Notes: generated from the sequence alone by a model not told the origin. Shown: positions 1 through 7,610, numbered from the stretch's first letter. The stretch: DNA of 12,709 nt from Gemmatimonadota bacterium (GCA_018678395.1 JAHHMJ010000006.1:1-12709), one strand, 5' to 3'. A program made the numbers and translations.

Positions 1-1
1 C

Positions 2-559
2 CGGACCGCGCTGGTCGCGGTCACCCTGCTTCTCGTCCTGCTCCCCGCCTCGCAGCTGAAGCGGCACTACCGGGACTTCGCCCTCGACCGCCCCGACGTT
101 CAGGGCGCGGTCGAGCTCGTGCGAACGTACGGGACCGCAGGCGAGCCCGTGTACATCGGCAACAGCTTCCGGTCCTTCGCCTACTACGACCGCGGCATCT
201 TTCCTCGCATCGGTTCGGCTCAGTGGGATAGCCTGGCGAACGCTCACGCGCACCTCACCGACCTCTACACGATGCGAAGCGTGAAGCGGGGCGACACCTA
301 CGCCTACGAGAAGATCGATCCCCGCATCCGGTATATCGGATGGTACGGGGGCCCGGTACCGGCTCGGGTGCGCTACCTCGAGGAGCAGGTGGCCGGCGGC
401 GGCTTCGACGCGGGGTACTGGCTGGTCCTCTCTCCCGCCGATCGGAGGGAGAGTGAGGCGGTCGCCAGCGTGGAGTTCCCGTGCCTGGGCCGAGCCGACT
501 ACCGCGTGAACGCCCTGGAGCTGATCCACTGCCCCGGCGAGCCACGCGAAGCACCCTAG
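2..559 (+). CDS. C-terminal part of a GT-C / PMT-like membrane glycosyltransferase (5' truncated by window edge)
   Basis: The open frame runs in from the left edge and ends at TAG 557-559, so only the last ~185 residues are seen. They start with one hydrophobic segment (TALVAVTLLLVLLP), then a soluble, probably periplasmic tail. The tail contains 'GEPVYIGNSFRSFAYYDRG', which resembles the segment after the last membrane helix of ArnT/PMT-type (GT39-like) glycosyltransferases, where a 'VY' strand precedes an aromatic-rich stretch. Such enzymes use polyprenyl-phosphate sugars as donors and act at the outer face of the cytoplasmic membrane. The catalytic N-terminal half lies outside the window, so the family call is inference from the tail. 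It converges on the DprE1-like gene with a 22-bp gap. The adjacent operon appears to make a polyprenyl-phosphoryl pentose, which fits a donor-consumer relation. It could instead be another polytopic membrane protein with a periplasmic tail. Confidence 0.5.
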   Translation, partial: RTALVAVTLLLVLLPASQLKRHYRDFALDRPDVQGAVELVRTYGTAGEPVYIGNSFRSFAYYDRGIFPRIGSAQWDSLANAHAHLTDLYTMRSVKRGDTYAYEKIDPRIRYIGWYGGPVPARVRYLEEQVAGGGFDAGYWLVLSPADRRESEAVASVEFPCLGRADYRVNALELIHCPGEPREAP

Positions 560-581
560 GAAGCGCGCACGGAGCGACCGG

Positions 582-1946
582 TCACGTGGGGCCTCGGGCC
601 GGTTCGATCCCCGTCACCCGGCACCAGAAGTCCGAGATGTAGGCGGGATCCCGGCGCCTCTCGAGCTCCTCCCACCGCGGGTACGACCCCCGGAAGGACT
701 CCGGAGACATGCACGCGTCCTTGGCCGGGTAGAGCGCGCCCCCTGCCTCCATCGTGATGCGCTCCAGCGTCTCCAGCAGGCGGAGCGTGGAACTACCCCG
801 GTTCGGGAAGTCCAGAGCCAGTGTGGGGCCGGCTCGCGGAAACGACAGCAGCCCGGGTGAGGGCAGGTCTCCGAACTCCTTGAGAACGACCAGGAACGAG
901 GCCTCGCCGTGGTCGCCGATCTGCGTCAGCAGCTCACGCATGGCATCCTCGCCGACCTCGGGAGGCACCACGCACTGGAACTGGAAGAACCCCCGGGGGC
1001 CGTAGATCCGGTTCCACCGCGACACCGCGTCCAACGGGTAGAAGAACGGCTCGTAGTCCACCACAGCGTGCGCTGCAGCCGGCGCTCGATGGTAGACGGC
1101 GTTGAACAGCCGCACGCTCCACCGATTGATGACCGAGAGGGGAGGAGCGATGAACACGTCCAGCCGCCGGGATCGAGGGCGCGGCGGCTGCTCTTCGGGA
1201 GAGGCGTGGTTGCCCGCCATGAAACGCCCTCGTCCGAGGTTGGCCCCCCGGGCCAGACAGTCGATCCACGACACGGTATATGCGTAGTCCCCGCCGCTCT
1301 CCTTCGAGATCTCGAAAAACTCCGACAGGCTCCCGAACCGCGTCGTGCGGACCGCGATTCCCCGGTTGGCGATCGGAATCAGCTGAATCTCGACCCACAG
1401 CATCGTACCGGTGAGTCCCAGACCCCCGACCGTAGCCGCGAACCACTCGGCCTCGAGGTCGGGCCCACAGACGATGCGCCGCGCGTCGGAGCGCAGGAGT
1501 TCGAGGCGGCGCACGTGCCGACCGAACGTGCCCGCCACGTGGTGGTTCTTGCCGTGGACGTCGTTCGCGACGGCTCCCCCGAGCGTGATCCATCGCGTGC
1601 CGGGACTCACGGGAAGGAACCAACCGTGGGGAACGACGTGCGACAGGACGTCGCCGAGCAGCGTACCCGCCTCGGCCCGCAGCACCCCCGACGCGGGATC
1701 GAAGTCGAGGATGCGATTCAGGGGACGGGCGTCCAACAGGGTACCGCGACCGTTCATGCAGGAGTCGCCGTAGCTGCGGCCGTTGCCGTAGGTCAGGACC
1801 GGGCCCGGCCCGTACGGCTCGACCGGGCCCTCCCGGATCTCGCGCACGTCGGTGGCTCGCTTCTGGAGACGACCCCACGGCCGGTGGTCGCGGCGGGTCG
1901 ACGAAGAAAAGCCACCCAACGGGTCCTCCGGGGAGTTCGAGTCCAT
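582..1946 (-). CDS. dprE1: DprE1-like FAD-dependent oxidoreductase (decaprenylphosphoryl-beta-D-ribose 2'-oxidase family)
   Basis: This 454-residue protein is close to the length of mycobacterial DprE1 (~460). The FAD-binding half carries 'TYGNGRSYGDS' (52-62) and 'SPGTRWITLGGAVANDVHGK' (114-133), in which His131 and Lys133 match DprE1 His132/Lys134. 'GFFQFQ' (319-324) follows Tyr315, Lys356 lies in 'LKEFG', and Lys409 in 'LYPAKD' matches catalytic Lys418. In the known pathway DprE1 oxidises C2' of polyprenyl-phosphoryl ribose to a keto intermediate, which DprE2 reduces to the arabinose form. The residue equivalent to Cys387, the covalent target of benzothiazinones, is Ala377 ('TLALDFP'). It is the last gene of a three-gene operon; its ATG overlaps the UbiA stop by one base (TGATG), pointing to coupled translation. 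No DprE2-like gene is in the window. The substrate is inferred from the family and the UbiA neighbour; another lipid-linked sugar is possible. Confidence 0.85.
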   Translation of the reverse strand: MDSNSPEDPLGGFSSSTRRDHRPWGRLQKRATDVREIREGPVEPYGPGPVLTYGNGRSYGDSCMNGRGTLLDARPLNRILDFDPASGVLRAEAGTLLGDVLSHVVPHGWFLPVSPGTRWITLGGAVANDVHGKNHHVAGTFGRHVRRLELLRSDARRIVCGPDLEAEWFAATVGGLGLTGTMLWVEIQLIPIANRGIAVRTTRFGSLSEFFEISKESGGDYAYTVSWIDCLARGANLGRGRFMAGNHASPEEQPPRPRSRRLDVFIAPPLSVINRWSVRLFNAVYHRAPAAAHAVVDYEPFFYPLDAVSRWNRIYGPRGFFQFQCVVPPEVGEDAMRELLTQIGDHGEASFLVVLKEFGDLPSPGLLSFPRAGPTLALDFPNRGSSTLRLLETLERITMEAGGALYPAKDACMSPESFRGSYPRWEELERRRDPAYISDFWCRVTGIEPARGPT

Positions 1947-3325
1947 CAGCGTGCCAGGAGCAGGATGATCAGAGCGGCGATGGCGACCCAGCGACTCATC
2001 TGGTCACGGACGGCCCACACGACGGGATCGTCGTGCATCTCGTCGCGAGCCACGACGATCCAGGCGCGGCCGATCCAGTAGAGCAGCAGCGGCGTGAGCT
2101 GCCACAGCAGCACCGGATAGCGATAGTGCTGCGCGAACTCCTCGCTGATCACGTACAGCGCCAGGACCAGCACCGCGACGCACCCCGTCCCCACGCCCAG
2201 CGCGATCAGCACGGGAAGGTCGCGAGGCTTGTAGCCGCGCCCCGGGAGTCGCGCCCCCGCGGCTGGCGCGGTCGAGACCCGTTCGTGGAGCTCCGCGTAT
2301 CGCTTCACCAGGGCCAGACTGAAGAAGAAGAAGAGCGAGAAACCCAGAAGCCAGACGGACGGAGCGATTCCGGTGGCGGCAGCGCCCGCGAGGATCCGCA
2401 GAGTGTACAGACCCGCGAGAGTCAGCACGTCGACCAGCACGGCCCCTTTGAGTTTCAAAGAGTACGCGAAGGTGAGCAGCAGATAGATGCCGAGAGTACC
2501 CCAGAACGCGCGCGGAAGCAGGAGAAACGTGATGGTACCCGCCACGCCCAGCAGACCGATGATCAGCAGCGGAGCGTGGGACAGGCGCAGAGTCCCGGCG
2601 GCGAAGGGGCGCGTGCTCTTCGTCGGATGAAGGCGGTCGTCTCGCAGGTCGAGCGCGTCGTTGACGACGTAGACGGACGAGGCGACCAGCGAGAAGGCGA
2701 CGAAGGCCAGGACCGCCGCCGTCATGGCAGCCGGGTCGGTGAAGCGTTGCGCGCCGAGCGCGGGGAGGAAGATGAGCAGGTTCTTCAGCCACTGGTGCAC
2801 CCGCAGTGTCCGCCGAAGCACCTGGAGCCGGGAAACGACCGGACCGTGGGCCACCTCCGCGGAGGCCGCACTCCGGGACACGACGCGGTGTTCCGAGGAC
2901 CGCCCCACGAAGTCGAATCCTCCCTCTCCGAACCGATCGACGAGCGCGCGGGCGACATCGGCCGGGGCACGGCCCTCGGTTCCGACCCCGCCGACGACCA
3001 CCACCTCGTCGATCTCCTCCAACTCGTCGGCGATCGGGTCCGCATACGACTTCGGCACCGTCGACACCAGAACGACGGGTCTTCCTTCAGCGCGCGCCGC
3101 ACGCATCGCCTCGAGCACGGCGTCGCGGTAGGGCGGGCGAGCATCGGCGGTCGGGACCCGGGAGGTCACCTCGCGCTGGAGTACCGCGCGGCCGCGCAGC
3201 AACCAGAAGATGATGCCGACCAGCGCCGAAGGATGGCGCTTCAGCATCGTCAACGCCGCTTCGGCGACCGGGCTGTTGGGGAGCAGTCCACCCACCAGAC
3301 CGACGCAGAGAGGTCGCCCGCTCAC
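1946..3325 (-). CDS. UbiA-family prenyltransferase (DPPR-synthase-like) with a degenerate N-terminal HAD domain
   Basis: This 459-residue two-domain protein has a HAD-like part at ~1-160 and a polytopic UbiA part at ~165-459. UbiA motifs are intact: N222-D223-x2-D226-x3-D230 followed by 'HPTKSTRP' (233-240), and 'YSLKLK' (288-293) with Asp299 in the second motif. The 'HPTKxxRP' form resembles decaprenyl-phosphate phosphoribosyltransferase (Rv3806c type), which joins polyprenyl phosphate and PRPP. UbiA proteins with an N-terminal HAD phosphatase domain are a known architecture. Here the expected DxDGT nucleophile motif reads 'GLVGGLL' (9-15) and the late 'GDS' motif reads 'GRSSEH' (141-146), so phosphatase activity looks lost. 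I chose GTG at 3325 because it overlaps the upstream stop as GTGA and starts exactly at the HAD domain; the frame stays open to 4393 but that stretch is antisense noise over the flippase-like gene. The DprE1-like gene follows with a 1-base overlap. The PRPP substrate is inferred from context. Confidence 0.85.
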   Translation of the reverse strand: MSGRPLCVGLVGGLLPNSPVAEAALTMLKRHPSALVGIIFWLLRGRAVLQREVTSRVPTADARPPYRDAVLEAMRAARAEGRPVVLVSTVPKSYADPIADELEEIDEVVVVGGVGTEGRAPADVARALVDRFGEGGFDFVGRSSEHRVVSRSAASAEVAHGPVVSRLQVLRRTLRVHQWLKNLLIFLPALGAQRFTDPAAMTAAVLAFVAFSLVASSVYVVNDALDLRDDRLHPTKSTRPFAAGTLRLSHAPLLIIGLLGVAGTITFLLLPRAFWGTLGIYLLLTFAYSLKLKGAVLVDVLTLAGLYTLRILAGAAATGIAPSVWLLGFSLFFFFSLALVKRYAELHERVSTAPAAGARLPGRGYKPRDLPVLIALGVGTGCVAVLVLALYVISEEFAQHYRYPVLLWQLTPLLLYWIGRAWIVVARDEMHDDPVVWAVRDQMSRWVAIAALIILLLAR

Positions 3326-4335
3326 CGGGCCGGCTCCTCGGGTCCGGTCAGACCCACCAGAGCCACCATGCCGAGCGCCACGGCCCACCAGAGCGTCACC
3401 GCTCGCACCAGGACGGTGGCTGCGGTCGCCTCCGCGGCAGTCCCTCCCGCGAGCATGAGCAGTCCACCCATGACGGCTTCGGTGGGACCTACTCCGCCGG
3501 GCAACATCGAGACCGCACCGAGCAGCGTCCCCAGCGCGAACACACCCATCCCCACGCCGAGCGGCAGGTCGACGCCGATCCACCGCGCCGCGAGTACGAA
3601 TGTCAGGGCTTCCGCTCCCCATGCGAGCAGAGCGATGGCCACCCCTGCCACGAGCAGGCGAGTCCCCAGCAGGTCGCGGGCTGCCGCGACGCCGTGGCCC
3701 GCCATCCGGCGGACCCGCGCCAGCAGCGTGGTCCCACCGCCGCCTTCGAGCCAGTCCGGGAGGCCCGGGCTGCGCAGCGCCACCAGAAGGGCCACGGTCA
3801 GCGCGGAGGTGGCGGCCACGGCCGCCGAGTACCGTTCCAGTAGCCCGAACGTCAGGCCCGACAGGAAGAGCATCGCCACGAGGTCGCCGAGGCGCTCCGC
3901 GACGAACGCACCGACGCTGTGCGCAACCGGGACGCCGTACGCCCGCAGATAGACTGCTCTCAGATTCTCCCCCACCTTGCCCGGAGTGGTCGTCAGCGCG
4001 AAACCGGCCCAATAGATCCGTGCGTGACGCGGCCGCGGCAGATGGTGCCCCAACGCCCTCAGGTACACGTCCCAGCGGACGAAGCGCACGGCGAACCCGA
4101 AGGTGGGTAGCGCCAGGAGGACCGCGACCGCACCGGGCGACAGAGCACGCAGCCGCTCCCACACCTCGGACCCGTCGGCCAGCGCGATGGCCAGCAGATA
4201 GACCCCTGCGGCAGCCACGACCGAGAGGGCCAACGGGCGGCGAGATCGCTGGAGAACGGCGTTCAAGGAGGCGGACTCCGGAATCCGGGAGACGAGGCTC
4301 GGGTGCAGTGGCGGAAGCCCACGGCTGATCCCCAT
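3322..4335 (-). CDS. Flippase-like UPF0104 / lysylphosphatidylglycerol-synthase transmembrane-domain protein
   Basis: This 337-residue polytopic membrane protein shows the hallmarks of the LPG_synthase_TM/UPF0104 family: 'TTPGKVGENLRAVYLR' (116-131), 'ERLGDLVAML' (147-156) and 'LPGGVGPTEA' (278-287). About seven or eight hydrophobic helices are visible, the first at ~36-53. Only the membrane module is present; the soluble aminoacyl-transferase domain of MprF is absent, so it should not aminoacylate lipids. Members without that domain are often called flippase-like and sit beside polyprenyl-linked sugar genes. Here it is first in an operon with UbiA- and DprE1-like enzymes, so moving the lipid-linked pentose across the membrane is a reasonable but unproven role. 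Its TGA overlaps the next gene's GTG (GTGA). The ATG at 4335 has only a weak purine stretch upstream; a TTG at 4266 with GGAG before it is an alternative start, 23 codons shorter. Confidence 0.8.
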   Translation of the reverse strand: MGISRGLPPLHPSLVSRIPESASLNAVLQRSRRPLALSVVAAAGVYLLAIALADGSEVWERLRALSPGAVAVLLALPTFGFAVRFVRWDVYLRALGHHLPRPRHARIYWAGFALTTTPGKVGENLRAVYLRAYGVPVAHSVGAFVAERLGDLVAMLFLSGLTFGLLERYSAAVAATSALTVALLVALRSPGLPDWLEGGGGTTLLARVRRMAGHGVAAARDLLGTRLLVAGVAIALLAWGAEALTFVLAARWIGVDLPLGVGMGVFALGTLLGAVSMLPGGVGPTEAVMGGLLMLAGGTAAEATAATVLVRAVTLWWAVALGMVALVGLTGPEEPAR

Positions 4336-4451
4336 CGAGTCTCGACGCGGCAGCGACCGCGATGTAGCATCGCAGGCCCGATTCGGACGGCATCTGCGTC
4401 GGTCACCGCGCGAGCATCATCGATTCCCGATCCACCTTCTGGCAAGGGACC

Positions 4452-4479
4452 TTGACCAACCCGGCGAAACGCCTATATC
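4452..4479 (+). promoter_or_regulatory. Candidate sigma70-type promoter for padR-permease
   Basis: TTGACC at 4452-4457 resembles a -35 box and TATATC at 4474-4479 a -10 box, with a 16-bp spacer. The site lies in the AT-richest part of the 199-bp divergent intergenic region, about 55 bp before the padR start. It is a pattern match only. Confidence 0.5.
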
Positions 4480-4481
4480 CC

Positions 4482-4492
4482 CTACACCGTAG
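4482..4492 (+). promoter_or_regulatory. Short inverted repeat, candidate PadR operator
   Basis: CTAC-ACC-GTAG forms a perfect 4-bp inverted repeat directly after the proposed -10 box, near the expected transcription start. PadR proteins usually autoregulate through small palindromes overlapping their own promoter, so the position fits. The repeat is short enough to occur by chance. Confidence 0.3.
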
Positions 4493-4534
4493 TTATTTTC
4501 ACTTCGATCCCTTCTCCGGCACCTGGAGCGACCG

Positions 4535-4876
4535 GTGGCCCCGAAACGCCCGAGCGACTTCGAACAACAGGTGCTCCTCGCCGTATGGCGGCTCGAGGAC
4601 GGGGCCTACGGGGCTTCCGTACGGGACGAACTCGAAGCACGCACCGGGTCGAGGGTCACCCAGGGCGCGGTGTACACGACGCTCATCCGGCTGGAGAAGA
4701 AGGCAATGCTCCAGTCGCGGCTCTCGGATCCCACACCGGTGCGAGGGGGGAGGGCGAAGCGGCTGTTCTCGATCACCGAGCGGGGGCGCGCCGGCGTCCT
4801 GCAGGTCCGACGAGCGATGAATCGCCTGTGGGAGGGGCTGCCCACGGCCGATCCCGCCCCCCGTGAGTCCGGCTGA
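4535..4876 (+). CDS. PadR-family transcriptional regulator
   Basis: This 113-residue protein is a compact PadR winged helix. It opens with a helix around 'DFEQQVLLAVWRLEDGAYGASVRDEL' (two stretches, residues 8-33), followed by the recognition segment 'TQGAVYTTLIRLEKKAML' (41-58). The wing ends in 'GRAKRLFSITERGR' and is followed by a C-terminal dimerisation helix. The GTG start at 4535 is supported by GGAG at 4525-4528, six bases upstream. It lies 11 bp before an ADOP-type permease on the same strand. In Acidobacteriota and Gemmatimonadota such padR-permease pairs are common, and the regulator is presumed to repress its own unit. The inducing signal cannot be read from the sequence. Confidence 0.9.
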   Translation: MAPKRPSDFEQQVLLAVWRLEDGAYGASVRDELEARTGSRVTQGAVYTTLIRLEKKAMLQSRLSDPTPVRGGRAKRLFSITERGRAGVLQVRRAMNRLWEGLPTADPAPRESG

Positions 4877-4887
4877 GCCCCACCACC

Positions 4888-7575
4888 GTGCCCCGCTCCC
4901 CCCGGATTGCCCGCATCCTGCTGCGCCTGCTTCTCCCGGCAGGCGTGCGCGACGGTTTCGTGGGCGACCTCGAGGAGCGCTTCCAGCGTGAGGCCGTCGA
5001 CGATCCGGTCCGGGCTCGGCGCAGCTACTGGAAAGACGTTCTCTCCCCGAGCATCCTGCGCCTCCGCAAGGAGGTCAGGGGCATGCCCCTTCCCCCCGGC
5101 ACCCCGCCGGGATCCACCCGCGGAGACGGCCGCATGACCGCCCTTCTCGCCGATCTGACGTTCGCCCTGCGCATGCTCGCCAAGGCCCCCGCCTTCACGA
5201 TCGTCGCGGTGCTCTCTCTCGCCCTGGGAATCGGGCCGAACACGGCCATCTTCTCGCTGGTGGACGCGGCGCTGCTCCAGGACTGGGGCGTACCGGAGCC
5301 GGAAGAGATCGTCGACGTGTATTCGCTGACCGACGACGGCCAGTACTTCTACACGTACTACCGGGTGTACGAACTCATCACCGAGGGTGCGAACGACGCC
5401 TTCGTGGACGTCGCCGCTTCAGCGCAGCAGACCGGCAACATCGACGTGGGTGGTGAGGGCCGGCTGGCGATGGGCGAGCTGGTCACCGGCAACTACTTCG
5501 ACGTCCTGGGCGTCCAGGCGGCGCAGGGGCGCACCTTCCTCCCGGAAGAGGACGCGACTCCGGGCACCCATCCCGTCGTGGTCGTGTCGGACCGCTACTG
5601 GAAGACCCGGCTGGGAGCCGACCCGGACGTCGTGGGCAGCGACCTGCGGCTGAACGGGCGGCCGTACACGGTGATCGGCGTGGCGCCCGAGGAGTTCAGG
5701 GGGCGCATCGCGCCAGGACTCGGCACCGACTTCTGGGCACCGATCCGGATGTACCCGCACCTGGCGCCCAACCAGATGACCAACGGCAACCTCTTCTTCA
5801 TGGGGCGGCTGAGGAACGGAGTGACCACCGAGCGGGCCCGCGCGATCCTCGACGCAATCGCCGCGCGCTACAATGAGGAGAGCGAGAGCCGCTCCGAGTT
5901 GGCGATCGGTGCGGTCAATCTCGGAGAGGTTCGGCTGCACCCCAACTTCGATGGGACGATCGGAGCCATGGCCGCACTGCTCTTCGTCGCCGTGGGACTG
6001 GTGCTGCTCGTGGCCTGCGTGAATCTCGCCAGCTTCTTGTTGGCTCGCGCGACGGACCGCCGCAAGGAGATGGCCATCCGCGTCGCGATGGGCGCGGGTC
6101 GCGGAGCCATCCTCCGCCAGTTGCTGGTCGAAGCCCTGGTGCTGGCCGCTCTCGGCGGCTTGGTCGGACTCGTGCTGGGGATGTTGGCGTCCCGGGTCCT
6201 CGTGGGAGTCGAGCCGCCGATCGACCTGCCGCTGGACCTCGACGTCGGACTGAACGGGCGCATCCTGCTCTTCACGGGAGGTGCCAGCCTCCTGGCCGCG
6301 CTGATCTTCGGGCTCACGCCCGCACTCGAGGCCACCCGGGCGCCCGTGGCCTCCACCCTGCGCGACGAGAGCGGCAGCTCGGGGGGCCGGCGAAAAGGAC
6401 GCGCCCGCGGGGTCCTCGTCGCGGCCCAGATGGCGCTGTCCACCGTGCTCCTCTTCGGAGCCGCCCTCTTCCTGCGGAGCCTGCAGGCCGCGACCTCGCT
6501 GGAAGTCGGCTTCGATACCGGGCCGGCGGCCGTGGTGGCCGTCGACCCGTGGGCATCGGAGATGAGCGCCGACGAGCAGGAGATCTTCGCCCGCGATCTG
6601 ATCCGGCGGGTCGCTTCGATGCCGGGGGTCGAGCAGCTGGGGGTCACCAGTCGTATGCCCCTGGACCTCGGTACCATCAACACCACCTTCCTCATTCCCG
6701 GGGTCGAGCCGCCGCCGAACGCCGACCGGCACGTCCTCGAATACGCTTCGATCTCACCCGGCTACCTGGCCACGATGGGGATCGAGGTGGTCGAGGGGCG
6801 GGCCTTCGTGGACACCGACGACGAGCCCGAGAGCGCCGCCCGGGTCGCGCTCCTGTCGCGGGCCGCCGCGGAGCGCTTCTGGCCGGGGGAGAGCGCCGTC
6901 GGGCGGGTCATGCACCGCGGCGGGGATCCCGAGCGGGCGGTCACCGTGGTCGGCGTGGTCGGCGACGCCAGGATCTGGAGCCTGACCGAAGCGCCGCGCC
7001 CCTACATGTATCTCCCCCTCTCTCAGGGTGGGTTCGGCCGGTACTTCCTGGTGGCCCGCACACCCATGGCGCCACCGGAGTTGGCGGCGGACATCCAGGT
7101 CGAGGCGAAGCAGCTTCGGCCCGACGTCCTGGTCTCGGAGGTGGGGACGATGGACGACCACCTCGGCTACATCTACTTCCTGCCCCGGATGGCTGCGGCG
7201 ATGCTGACCCTGGTGGGAATCCTCGCTCTCATCCTGGCCTGCATCGGCCTCTACGGCATGGTGAGCTACACCGTGGCGCGCCGAACGCGCGAGGTGGGCA
7301 TCCGCATGGCGCTGGGGGCCGAGGGCGGCGTCGTCGTCGGGATGGTCGTGAAGCGAGGGTTGACCGTCGTGGCCATCGGCGGGCTCCTGGGAATCGCCGC
7401 GGCCTTCGTACTCGGCTCGACGCTGGATCGGTTCCTGATCGGAGTGGCCGGTCTCGACCCGGTGGCGATGCTGCTCGCACCCCTCACGCTCTTCGGGCTC
7501 TCCGCGATCGCGGCCTACCTTCCCGCCCGCCGGGTCAGCCGAGTCGACCCGGTGGAGGCACTCCGCGCCGAGTGA
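4888..7575 (+). CDS. ADOP-type ABC transporter permease (duplicated FtsX/MacB permease with prefix domain)
   Basis: This 895-residue membrane protein starts with a soluble prefix of ~65 residues ('LLLPAGVRDGFVGDLEERF', 13-31), the permease-prefix domain seen in acidobacterial duplicated orphan permeases. Two copies of a MacB-like periplasmic domain plus FtsX core follow. Hydrophobic helices lie near 104-124, 360-385, 410-436, 458-480, 508-530, 770-794, 818-845 and 858-880. Both copies carry the cytoplasmic coupling stretch: 'RRKEMAIRVAMGAGR' (391-405) and 'RTREVGIRMALGAEG' (799-813). The family is thought to work as MacB/LolE-type machines on envelope substrates, but substrates are generally unknown, and no ATPase gene is present here. 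The GTG at 4888 is chosen because it keeps the prefix domain intact and lies 11 bp after the padR stop; no strong ribosome-binding site is visible, so translation may depend on padR. The gene converges on copA with a 22-bp gap. Confidence 0.9.
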   Translation: MPRSPRIARILLRLLLPAGVRDGFVGDLEERFQREAVDDPVRARRSYWKDVLSPSILRLRKEVRGMPLPPGTPPGSTRGDGRMTALLADLTFALRMLAKAPAFTIVAVLSLALGIGPNTAIFSLVDAALLQDWGVPEPEEIVDVYSLTDDGQYFYTYYRVYELITEGANDAFVDVAASAQQTGNIDVGGEGRLAMGELVTGNYFDVLGVQAAQGRTFLPEEDATPGTHPVVVVSDRYWKTRLGADPDVVGSDLRLNGRPYTVIGVAPEEFRGRIAPGLGTDFWAPIRMYPHLAPNQMTNGNLFFMGRLRNGVTTERARAILDAIAARYNEESESRSELAIGAVNLGEVRLHPNFDGTIGAMAALLFVAVGLVLLVACVNLASFLLARATDRRKEMAIRVAMGAGRGAILRQLLVEALVLAALGGLVGLVLGMLASRVLVGVEPPIDLPLDLDVGLNGRILLFTGGASLLAALIFGLTPALEATRAPVASTLRDESGSSGGRRKGRARGVLVAAQMALSTVLLFGAALFLRSLQAATSLEVGFDTGPAAVVAVDPWASEMSADEQEIFARDLIRRVASMPGVEQLGVTSRMPLDLGTINTTFLIPGVEPPPNADRHVLEYASISPGYLATMGIEVVEGRAFVDTDDEPESAARVALLSRAAAERFWPGESAVGRVMHRGGDPERAVTVVGVVGDARIWSLTEAPRPYMYLPLSQGGFGRYFLVARTPMAPPELAADIQVEAKQLRPDVLVSEVGTMDDHLGYIYFLPRMAAAMLTLVGILALILACIGLYGMVSYTVARRTREVGIRMALGAEGGVVVGMVVKRGLTVVAIGGLLGIAAAFVLGSTLDRFLIGVAGLDPVAMLLAPLTLFGLSAIAAYLPARRVSRVDPVEALRAE

Positions 7576-7583
7576 TCGGCACA

Positions 7584-7610
7584 GGCTTGCGATGCGATCA
7601 GATGCGAGCC
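7584..7610. terminator. Weak stem-loop at the convergent permease/copA junction
   Basis: GGCTTGC (7584-7590) can pair with GCGAGCC (7604-7610), including one G-U pair when read on +, around a 13-base loop. It spans the gap after the permease stop and the end of copA. There is no T-run after it on either strand, so a terminator role is only a possibility. Confidence 0.2.

Noticed and set aside
2033..3952. Long + strand open frame (639 codons)
   Set aside because: It lies opposite UbiA and the flippase-like gene, is rich in Arg/His/Gln/Pro and shows no domain motif; a high-GC shadow frame.
3326..4393. Upstream extension of the UbiA frame, giving an 815-residue protein
   Set aside because: The extra ~355 residues are Arg/Gly/Pro-rich noise antisense in phase to the well-supported flippase-like gene; the HAD domain starts exactly at the GTG at 3325, which overlaps the previous stop.
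5419..6732. Minus-strand 437-codon frame inside the permease
   Set aside because: Antisense to a complete FtsX/MacB permease with no start context or recognisable motif.
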